Origin: Cymbomonas tetramitiformis
Taxonomy: Eukaryota > Chlorophyta > Pyramimonadophyceae > Pyramimonadales > Pyramimonadaceae
Assembly (NCBI GenBank): GCA_001247695.2
Contig: LGRX02031512.1
Coordinates: forward strand, 1 to 22,766
Direction of reading: 5' to 3'
DNA length: 22,766 nucleotides
This document shows positions 8,561 to 15,266 of the stretch, piece by piece (the stretch's first letter is position 1; every line of letters begins with the position of its first letter). A program made the translations under genes and the position numbers. The notes below the pieces were generated by a model. That model had not been told where the DNA came from, did not search any database, and saw only the letters and a program-made list of their open reading frames with translations.

Positions 8561-8935
8561 GACTCAGTGCATATATTTGCAGTAAGAATTAGGTATTATA
8601 TTGACTTTTTGCCATGCGGCTGTTTTTACTCTAGAAACCTCAACTGTTTCTTTGGCCTTGGCCATTACTTATTCACTCAGCTCTCTGAGGTAATCCTAGT
8701 CAGCATGGCCAAGTCTCATCAACCTATCATATGCTTGTACTACATTATCATGCAGTATGATGTGCCAGTATTCTACATGTCACATTATTACACAGTACAG
8801 TGGTACTGTGTACTCCCATATAAGGGGGGTCTCTTCCTCAACAGGGGTCTCGGGCGCTAATGCTGTAAGGCGCGTATGACACTTCTGGCATGTATGACAT
8901 TGCTGAGTCATCCGCGCATGACACCGTGTGTTGTC
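8561..8935. other. AT-rich intergenic or LTR U3 sequence with a 10-bp hairpin
   Basis: No gene is supported here. The stretch is AT-rich and may be LTR U3. At 8789-8812 there is a perfect inverted repeat (TACACAGTAC, AGTG, GTACTGTGTA). Bases about 8875-8935, in a frame one base off the methyltransferase gene to the right, read without stops on the minus strand and may be its displaced C-terminus. Confidence 0.4.
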
Positions 8936-9790
8936 CTAGCACACAGGGTGTGGTCCTATCCGAGCTGTATTAGGGTGCCCTTCCATGGCCCATTTACAGG
9001 CACAGGGTGTCCTCGCAGTACATTCCATCAGCGGCTGCATTGGAGGGCTACTGGTCCATATACAGGTGGGTTTCTTATACTGTTCTCCATATTTGCAATA
9101 GGTGCAAAACAGTGGTGGTGGTAACTCTCGCATCACGGGTCGCATGCGCAAGGCATTGGGGTAGCGCCCGGTGGGGGTTTCCACGAACCAGTGTAATGGT
9201 TTCAGATATTCTATGATATCCAGGGTCCGCTGCACACAATTATCTGCTGCTGTCAGATCTGGTGGTCCACCTGTGGTTCGCGCCTGGCTGTACTGGGTGC
9301 AAGGCGGACTGGCCCATATGACATCAAAGAATCCAGGAGGATACTGCGTGGGATCCCAGTCCTCTATTGCAGACAGGTGTGTGGGCTGCCATCGTGGATC
9401 CTGATCCAGAGTTACTACAGTTGCCTTTGGAAAACACTGAGTAAAGCTCTTTTCTACTGATCCTGTGCCACTGAACAATACTAGAATCCGCACTGGACGC
9501 CACTCCTGCTTGCCCATCAGCTCCGAGACTATTGCCATGCTACCATCCTCCATCTGCTCCAGGTGTTCCCACGGCAGACAGCAAGCCTCTGAGGGTTCCT
9601 GCTCGAAACCATCGCAGAAATGCTCCAGTAGTTGGGCCAAGGTAACACCCTGCAGCGCCAGCAAGTCTGCTGATGTATGATCTTTGCGCTTGCTCCGCTG
9701 ATACTTAGCAGTATTCATCGTTTCCGCCTGCTGACTCAATCTTCGCGCCTCGAACTCCTTCAGCTGCTGATTTTCCCCTCCGCGGTCCAT
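8936..9790 (-). CDS. Cytosine-5 DNA methyltransferase-like protein (viral/mobile-element type, C-terminus short)
   Basis: From the ATG at 9790 the protein has 284 residues; the frame is open to about 9844 without another ATG, and an ATG at 9718 is possible. Numbered from 9844, the SAM motif I LVLFSGTGSVE is at 121-131. Motif IV, IWASPPCTQYSQAR, carries the nucleophile Cys182. The motif VI-like FVETPTGRYPN has Glu222, and the motif VIII-like YCKYGEQYKKPTCIWT is at 249-264. The family transfers a methyl group to C5 of cytosine in DNA; this motif style is seen in phage, algal-virus and transposon-borne enzymes. It stops soon after a Cys-rich segment, so target recognition and motifs IX-X are short or absent; a one-base shift would extend it. 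It is divergent from the basic-protein gene. Family assignment is firm; activity and owner (host gene or element cargo) are not known. Confidence 0.82.
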   Translation of the reverse strand: MDRGGENQQLKEFEARRLSQQAETMNTAKYQRSKRKDHTSADLLALQGVTLAQLLEHFCDGFEQEPSEACCLPWEHLEQMEDGSMAIVSELMGKQEWRPVRILVLFSGTGSVEKSFTQCFPKATVVTLDQDPRWQPTHLSAIEDWDPTQYPPGFFDVIWASPPCTQYSQARTTGGPPDLTAADNCVQRTLDIIEYLKPLHWFVETPTGRYPNALRMRPVMRELPPPLFCTYCKYGEQYKKPTCIWTSSPPMQPLMECTARTPCACKWAMEGHPNTARIGPHPVC

Positions 9791-10131
9791 CTTCTCCCGC
9801 GTTCGCCACTGATCATGTGCTGCTGAATGCCCTGTCCACCGCACATTTCATTCCGGCACAGCTTTCCCTCGCACCTTCCGCACCCTGTAAGCCAAAATTT
9901 TCTCCACGTGTGCCTCCACCTGTCCATCCACCATCACTGGATCTGGTATGGGCACCCGCCTTCTGGACGCGAATGCTTCTGCACCTTGCACGAAAGGTTT
10001 GAGTCGATGTTGCGCAAACATTATCGCGATAATTTTAATGATAATGAGTGGCAATTTTTCCTTCGTATGGTTTTATTACTGTATTTCTCAGGTGCATTTT
10101 AAAACGCGTTTTGCGACGAGCAGAGTTCAGT
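9791..10131. promoter_or_regulatory. Shared upstream region of two divergent genes
   Basis: About 340 bases separate the methyltransferase ATG (9790, minus) from the first good ATG of the basic-protein gene (10132, plus). There is no clear TATA box, but an AT-rich core (about 10020-10100) holds ATAATTTTAATGATAATG. TATTTCTCAG followed by GTGC near 10083-10092 could be a 3' splice site for the plus gene. A bidirectional promoter is inferred from layout only. Confidence 0.3.
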
Positions 10132-10926
10132 ATGGGCGGAAAATCCGGTCGGGAAAATAAGCCGTCTGAACCGCTATTTGCGAGTATTGAGATACAGCTT
10201 CGACAGGTGATAAGTAGCGCAACGTCTGCTTTACATCTGCTGAGAATTTCAAAAGGAGTGTATGCCACGCTCTCGTGCGACTTCGCCAGTTGTGCTGCCG
10301 TGGAATCCCTCTCTGACTCGCAGCTTTTGTCGAAAAATCTGCTCGAGAACATCAAGCTGGTGGAAGCCAAAGCACGCGCAGTAACTGCCACAGCAGACAG
10401 AGTTCTAATCGCTACAAAGAAAAGTGAAACATCTAAGCGCACAGACACGACAGACACGAAAAGGACCACCTGCAGTAGTGGGCCTAGTGTCCAGACAGTC
10501 AGACGCAGAAATCTTCGGATAGCACGCAAGGCAAAGGAACAGTCTGACAGAAAAGACCCAGCGACATCAGAATCCCCCACACCTGTTGAAGTGCCCTCAC
10601 CGAAAATTGTCAGCGTTATTGCGCAAAAGGTGCCTGGGGCGTCTCGTGGTAAATCGTCGCAAACACCACAGACGCCCATACAGCCTGGACCTAGTAAGTC
10701 AGCAGCGCCTCAATCCATTGGACAGAAGCGCGCGAAGAACAGTTCAGGCGACAAAGGTAATCGTAGGGAGCCCAAGGCTCGCAGATCCATCCTGAAGGAC
10801 AAGGAGGCAGCAAACAAGCGCTCAGAATCACAACCAGCGGCTGCATCACCCCGTGAAGAATCCAGACCACGTGCTTGCTCTCTGAGCCCTGAAGGGCGAG
10901 AACTGTTCAAAGTGGAGTATGGGTGA
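10132..10926 (+). CDS. Basic, Ser/Lys-rich protein of unknown function (repeat-family copy 1)
   Basis: I do not recognise this family. I choose the ATG at 10132 (MGGKSGRENK); the frame is open from 10048 but the earlier part reads like non-coding AT-rich DNA. Residues about 15-105 are predicted-helical and less basic (EIQLRQVISSATSALHLL; LLENIKLVEAKARAV). The C-terminal half is Ser/Pro/Lys/Arg-rich with TPQTP, QKRAKNSSGDKGNRREPKAR and a closing SLSPEGRELFKVEYG. The C-terminal half and the 3' flank are shared with the copy at 21008-21400, where differences often leave KRAKN, DKGNR, EPKARRS and SPEGR unchanged. That suggests past selection on protein. The Lys/Arg clusters could be nuclear-localisation or nucleic-acid-binding segments. 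It may be accessory cargo of a mobile element. Confidence 0.6.
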   Translation: MGGKSGRENKPSEPLFASIEIQLRQVISSATSALHLLRISKGVYATLSCDFASCAAVESLSDSQLLSKNLLENIKLVEAKARAVTATADRVLIATKKSETSKRTDTTDTKRTTCSSGPSVQTVRRRNLRIARKAKEQSDRKDPATSESPTPVEVPSPKIVSVIAQKVPGASRGKSSQTPQTPIQPGPSKSAAPQSIGQKRAKNSSGDKGNRREPKARRSILKDKEAANKRSESQPAAASPREESRPRACSLSPEGRELFKVEYG

Positions 10927-11043
10927 CACGATTACATAGTGGAGACATGAACATCAGCCAGTTGGCATTCTTCATCACTAAACCCTGACGCGTCAATCGC
11001 AAAGATAAAGTGTAGATATACGTCAATTGCCAATCTCGACAAC

Positions 11044-11084
11044 GAGCCGCTTTTTCCTGAAAAGGTTTTTTATCAGCGGCGGAA
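11044..11084 (+). ncRNA. Highly conserved 41-base non-coding block with stem-loop potential (copy 1)
   Basis: By direct comparison 38 of 41 bases match 21500-21540, far above the surrounding or coding identity. GCCGCT (11046-11051) can pair with AGCGGC (11075-11080) around a T-rich loop holding CTTTTTCCTGAAAAGG and a run of T. It could be an RNA element in a 3' UTR, a Pol III terminator-like run or a mobile-element end. I do not recognise the family; 'ncRNA' is a placeholder. Confidence 0.35.
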
Positions 11085-11182
11085 TCTCTATTGTTTCATG
11101 CGGCGAAGAATGTGGAGCCGCGGGATACGGCTTGCCCGAAGATCCTGAGTACTCGATCCACAGATCAGTCGACTGCTTAACT

Positions 11183-11204
11183 GGGGGGGGCGGGGGGGGG
11201 CGGG
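11183..11204 (+). repeat. G-tract (G8-C-G9-C-G3) within copy 1
   Basis: Twenty of 22 bases are G. The tract lies inside a roughly 75-base insertion relative to the homologous module near 21.6 kb, bounded by GACTGCTTAA on the left and ATTGCTTAGG on the right. It is able to form a G-quadruplex and is a likely place for sequencing error. Confidence 0.6.
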
Positions 11205-11541
11205 CACCTCCTTCCTGTAATTGACGGCGGGGTTGAATCTGTCATTTATTGCTTAGGATCCCACGCAACCTTGAGACCACTTGATGCGAGCCGATTCCTC
11301 ACGTAGAATACTGGCGGAGCCCTTGCCTGTTTAAAGCTCATCCGAACCGCAACTGAACGACATTCTGTGACATCGCGGAGCGGATAGCTGTTTAGCCCAA
11401 GCCGTCGGCTTCAGGGGGGGGCCGCAACACAATTTTGCCGACCGAGTTCCTTGCTTTGCAACACTGTGCAGTACTGAATCGGGTATCTTAATAGTGGTAA
11501 TAGGTAGAAAGGTCACGGCGCCCTGAAATAGCCTACTCAAC

Positions 11542-13044
11542 TTATAATTGAGTCTCTTTTTTCTTTTTTTCTTTTCTTTGTTGCGAAAACACATCATGCA
11601 CCTGCAAATGTGGGGGTAGTGCCAGCCGATATGCCACTGGTGCCCCGCGATCTGCCTCGGGTAGTGCCGCCTGTAAATCACTGTGAAATCGTTCTACCAC
11701 CGCCAGTGGTCCATGCCATCGCTTTGCCAGCTTATGACACAGCTGTCGATCCATCAGCTTCTCTGTCAGGAGTCGCGCGTCCACCCACACCAGATCGCCC
11801 ACTGCGTATTCCCGGTGGGTGTGGCGCCGATCAAACTGCTCCCGCTGCCGCTGCTGCGCCAATTCTAGCCCCCTCCGTGCGTCTCTCAATTGCGACGAGA
11901 ATCGAGAGGCCATCTCATGCGCCGTGCCCCCCCTTCGTCGCGCAGGGACTGATTGGGCAGCAGCCTCCAGGAACATGTCCATCTGGGACATATATGATAC
12001 CCCATAACAGAGCTCAAACGGTGTGAAGCCAGTGACATCGCTGCGTGAATCATTAATGGCGAAATCTACATTAGTGGCATACAGATCCCAGTCCTCTGGG
12101 TTTGCTGCTACAAAAGAGCGCAGCATATCTTCAATCACTCTGTTTGCGTGCTCCGCCTGCCCGTCCGACCGTGGGTTGTATGGTGTGGTAGAAGCCACCC
12201 GTACCCCCATCAACCTCATGAGCTCCTTCCAGAAGGCATCCTGAAATCTCGAGTCTCTGTCGCACACAATCTTCATGGGTACCCCATGCTGCCTCCAGAC
12301 CATGTCAAAGTAGATGCGAGCCACAGTTTGAGCTGAACTGTCACCGAAATGTATGGGTACCACGTGCACCATTTTACTCAGCTTGCAGGTAAAAGCAACA
12401 AACGCGTCATTACCTTGCGCTGTGAGAGGTAATCCCGTGACGAAATCGACCACCACCTCCTGCCAATTCCTCAAGGGAATGGAATGTGGGTTGAGCAGCC
12501 CATCTGGATATGCTGCCCGTGGACGCACCGCCTGACAAGTGGGGCATGAGGCTACCCATTTCGCCACATCTTCTGTAGCATTCTTCCACCAGAATCTACG
12601 CAGCACCCTTTCCAGCGTTTTCTCCCGCCCTGTATGGCCTGCTGCTACTGAGTCGTGAGCCTCCCAAAATATTACTTCCCTCAGAGGCGAGTCCTCTCCC
12701 AACACCAACTGATAGCGGCCTGCTGCTACTCTCCATAGTACATCCCCTACAATGCGGAACTCCTTTGCTGCCTGATGTGGTGTTGCCTCGACTCGCTCTC
12801 GCAGTTCTCGTAAGGGTCCTTGCCGAGCATACTCATCTCGCAATGCTTCAAGAAATGTGGAGTCTGTGGGCGGCTCAGTTGCGTCTCGCACCTTTGCTGC
12901 CTCCCCTTGCTGCATTACTGGTGGCAGGACTCGCGGGTAGCGATTGCGGGACACCTGTTGGCGTGATGGAGGAGCATATACCACCAATACTGGTCCGGTC
13001 AGATCATGCAGTACCCCGCCCGCACTCTCATATAGCTGGGTCAC
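11542..13044 (-). CDS. Gypsy integrase segment of element B pol (H2C2 zinc, DD35E core, GPY/F-like end)
   Basis: The frame opens at a GTG directly after a G6 run (coding strand) and in life would have been fused to the preceding RT segment. In residues numbered from 13044, the zinc-binding HHCC is H130, H137, C167 and C170. The catalytic triad is D200 (VVVDFVTGL), D262 (IVCDRDSRF) and E298 (SDGQAEHANR), with exactly 35 residues between the second D and E. The C-terminal WHGPLAVVER...VHDVF matches the GPY/F module, and no chromodomain follows. The enzyme would insert element cDNA into the genome. The catalytic set is intact even though the polyprotein is broken. The last 12 residues (KEKKKKETQL-type) come from an A-rich tract that probably marks the end of the copy. 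Identity is very secure. Confidence 0.92.
   Translation of the reverse strand: MTQLYESAGGVLHDLTGPVLVVYAPPSRQQVSRNRYPRVLPPVMQQGEAAKVRDATEPPTDSTFLEALRDEYARQGPLRELRERVEATPHQAAKEFRIVGDVLWRVAAGRYQLVLGEDSPLREVIFWEAHDSVAAGHTGREKTLERVLRRFWWKNATEDVAKWVASCPTCQAVRPRAAYPDGLLNPHSIPLRNWQEVVVDFVTGLPLTAQGNDAFVAFTCKLSKMVHVVPIHFGDSSAQTVARIYFDMVWRQHGVPMKIVCDRDSRFQDAFWKELMRLMGVRVASTTPYNPRSDGQAEHANRVIEDMLRSFVAANPEDWDLYATNVDFAINDSRSDVTGFTPFELCYGVSYMSQMDMFLEAAAQSVPARRRGGTAHEMASRFSSQLRDARRGLELAQQRQREQFDRRHTHREYAVGDLVWVDARLLTEKLMDRQLCHKLAKRWHGPLAVVERFHSDLQAALPEADRGAPVAYRLALPPHLQVHDVFSQQRKEKKKKETQL
11556..11579 (-). repeat. A-rich tract at the 3' end of element B (T-rich on plus)
   Basis: The coding strand reads AAAGAAAAGAAAAAAAGAAA-type sequence straight after the VHDVF motif, where intact gypsy elements continue with conserved coding. 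It may be a degenerate poly(A) tail of a truncated retrocopy. Just left of it, ACTCAA/TTGAGT forms a small inverted repeat (11535-11553). Confidence 0.45.
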
Positions 13045-13112
13045 CCCCCATTCTCATCTCTCATGGGGATCACCTCCATCAATCTCATGCCCGCCATTCT
13101 GAAGATCCTTCG

Positions 13113-15053
13113 CTACTGCGGGAGATGGGCTTGTACATCTGGTAATAAGAACACAGCTGAGGTGTGCGCGGGATCTGCTCTCCATTCCTGCACATATTTA
13201 TGTAGTACTGCCTCTATGTTGGGGTGTTCCTCTGATCTGGGCAAACTACACCACACGTGCTTACCACTCCATTTCTCATTAAGGCAGTTCGTCCAATACT
13301 GTTCCATTAGTCGATTATGTCCTCCTAGCTCACAATGCGCATCCACATCAAACTCGCCAAATTGTTGCTGCAGGCGCTCAAATACTTCGCGGCGGACCTT
13401 CAGCCCCTGCACCTGCTGCTGCTGCTGCTGCTGCTGTCGCCGTTGCGGTTGCTGTCGTTGCTGCTGCCGCTGCTGTTGCTGTTGCTGCTGTTGAAGTCGT
13501 CTGCTTCGACGTACGTTCAAATCATCCAGAGCCCGATCTGCCACCTGCAAAGTTAGGGCTCCCTCCACCCAGCTTTCTACTGTTGCTAACCAAGTTGGCA
13601 CTGGAGCTGGAGGATTATACCCATGCGCATTCATTGCACTTATCACATTCAACCCCACTGGCAGGTCCGTCTTCTTGTCTAACACTCCTGCCTCTGCCAA
13701 TCCTTCACGCGGCGATTTTACTATGTAGTCCGGTCGGCGAGACAGTGCGTCTGGCACAAACAGCAGGGCTCCGTTTACATATTCCATGCGTGGTACCCCG
13801 ACCTCCACTAAATCCATGTACCATCGCGCCTGTCGCCTGCTCAGTTTTCGCCCAGGAGACATTAACCATTCCAAGGGTCGGTGATCACCTTGTAGTCTTA
13901 ATTCAGAGAAGCATAGATAATGTCGCCAGGTCACCGTTGTGCAATGATGAAGTGCACACAGTTCTCTTTCACCTGTATGGTAGTTTTGTTCGGCCGCAGA
14001 GAACTGTCTACTGTCACACGCAATCACCTTCATGCCGTCCCCCGTGTCCTGCATGAGTACTTCCCCCAGAGCTACACCGCTCGCATCCGTCTGTACCAGA
14101 AAGGGCGCAGACCCGTTTGCTGCCGCCTTCACATTTGGTAATGCCAGCACTGGTGATGATGTCAAGGCCGCTTTGAGCTCATTAAAGGCCCACTGCTGCT
14201 GTTCTCCCCACTGCCACGGTACATCTGACTTGGTGAGCTCGGTCAGTGGTTTGGCGATTTCTGAGAAGTGGTGTACAAATCGTCGGTAGTATCCTGCCAA
14301 ACCCAGGAACTGGCGCACCCGAGTTACTGTCTGCAACTGAGGCCAGGTCTTGACGGAGACCACCTTATCGTGCTGAGGCTGACAACCTTTTGCAGAGAGT
14401 GTGTGACCAAGAAAGCGCAGACTCTCCTTAGGACCTATCTGGGCCTTGGAAGCTTTTAGATATACTCCCTTCTCCCGACAAGTTTCCAGAAAGAGCTTCA
14501 CATTCTCGGAGTGCTCCTCCACTGTGCGTGAGAACACAATGGCATCGTCGACGAAGATTCTCACGAACGGCAGATGTCCCAGTGCTCGCTGCATGCGACG
14601 CTGATACTGCGATGGGGAGTTCTGAAGTCCCTGGGGCATCACCAACCACTCATAAGCACCCATCTGTGTCGTGAACGCAGTTTTCTCCATGTCCTCTTCT
14701 GCCATGGGCACCTGCCAAAAGCCATCCACTGCATCGAAGGAAGAGAAGTATGCAGCCCCCTGCATCTCATCGAACATGAGCTGTATGTCCGGTAAAGGAT
14801 ATCTGTCTCGCACTGCCTGCTGATTCAGCTGGCAATAATCCACCACTAGACGTAGTGTCTTGGGGTCTCCGGGCTTGGGTACCATTAAACAAGGCGCGAC
14901 GTAGGGGTTGCTCGATGGCCGAATATACCCTTTCTCCAGGAGCTGCTCGATGCGTTCCCGTAGTTGACGCAGTTCCTCCATCGACATCTTGTAAGGGCGC
15001 TTGCTAGGTGGCCCTGGAGCATCAGGTTTGAGTTGGACATACGCGCGATCCAC
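13113..15053 (-). CDS. Gypsy reverse transcriptase - RNase H - poly-Q - Dam-like methyltransferase segment of element B pol
   Basis: The frame is open from just after a TAA at 15144-15146 and carries the usual pre-RT sequence (RFNEFFETYKEELRV). The nominal start at 15053 is a GTG inside the protein. From it, RT begins near 25. The first catalytic Asp is D107 (SSFDAVDGFWQV) and the second pair is D169/D170 (FVRIFVDDAIVF). RNase H has D323 (QTDASGVALG), E362/E364, D390 (GDHRPLEWL) and D435 (VPDALSRR). Residues 520-549 are a Gln/Arg tract. Residues 551-646 resemble phage-type Dam adenine methyltransferases (FDVDAHCELGGHN, EKWSGKHVW, SAVFLLPDVQAHLP), but the expected NPPY-type motif reads CSLPR, so activity is probably lost. 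The TAG at 13113 falls inside this domain; similar sequence (RMAGMRLMEVIPM) continues in frame until the C6 run. RT and RNase H are certain; Dam-like is likely. Confidence 0.9.
   Translation of the reverse strand: MDRAYVQLKPDAPGPPSKRPYKMSMEELRQLRERIEQLLEKGYIRPSSNPYVAPCLMVPKPGDPKTLRLVVDYCQLNQQAVRDRYPLPDIQLMFDEMQGAAYFSSFDAVDGFWQVPMAEEDMEKTAFTTQMGAYEWLVMPQGLQNSPSQYQRRMQRALGHLPFVRIFVDDAIVFSRTVEEHSENVKLFLETCREKGVYLKASKAQIGPKESLRFLGHTLSAKGCQPQHDKVVSVKTWPQLQTVTRVRQFLGLAGYYRRFVHHFSEIAKPLTELTKSDVPWQWGEQQQWAFNELKAALTSSPVLALPNVKAAANGSAPFLVQTDASGVALGEVLMQDTGDGMKVIACDSRQFSAAEQNYHTGERELCALHHCTTVTWRHYLCFSELRLQGDHRPLEWLMSPGRKLSRRQARWYMDLVEVGVPRMEYVNGALLFVPDALSRRPDYIVKSPREGLAEAGVLDKKTDLPVGLNVISAMNAHGYNPPAPVPTWLATVESWVEGALTLQVADRALDDLNVRRSRRLQQQQQQQQRQQQRQQPQRRQQQQQQQQVQGLKVRREVFERLQQQFGEFDVDAHCELGGHNRLMEQYWTNCLNEKWSGKHVWCSLPRSEEHPNIEAVLHKYVQEWRADPAHTSAVFLLPDVQAHLPQ
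13409..13496 (-). repeat. CAG/CTG-type trinucleotide tract encoding the poly-Gln linker
   Basis: The plus strand shows CTG/TTG triplets with interruptions (CGC, CGT, CGG) across nearly 90 bases. On the minus strand these are CAG/CAA codons with scattered CGN, giving the Gln/Arg linker between RNase H and the Dam-like domain of element B. Confidence 0.85.
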
Positions 15054-15266
15054 ACCATGTCGTAGCTTGGATTTCTCGGGAAGTGTGACTCGTAATTCCT
15101 CCTTATAAGTCTCAAAGAATTCGTTGAAACGCTGCTTCCAGGTTTAAGAAACTTCCGCATCTCGTGAATCTTTATTTACGCAGGTGTCATCCCCCACAGC
15201 CGCATCTCCTGTAACCACCGCCGCAAATGCTCCTTCCGCCGAGGTACCCCGAGCCGCCATCATAAG

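Larger units (their letters stand above)
10580..11465 (+). repeat. Duplicated module, copy 1 (ORF 3' half plus conserved 3' non-coding region)
   Basis: This matches 21045-21830 in the same orientation. Homology starts near the middle of the basic-protein ORF, runs through its stop and continues at least 500 bases into non-coding DNA. Shared anchors are CGCGCGAAGAACAG, the 41-base block at 11044-11084, GGATCCCA, GCCTGTTTAAAG and CCGACCGAGTT. Identity is patchy (roughly two-thirds by eye) with one block above 90%. Copy 1 has a roughly 75-base G-rich insertion (about 11180-11255) absent from copy 2. Confidence 0.75.

Noticed and set aside
8567..8860. Plus-strand AT-rich open frame of 97 codons
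   Set aside because: Aromatic-rich translation of probable LTR U3 sequence with two hairpins; no domain and no sign of coding constraint.
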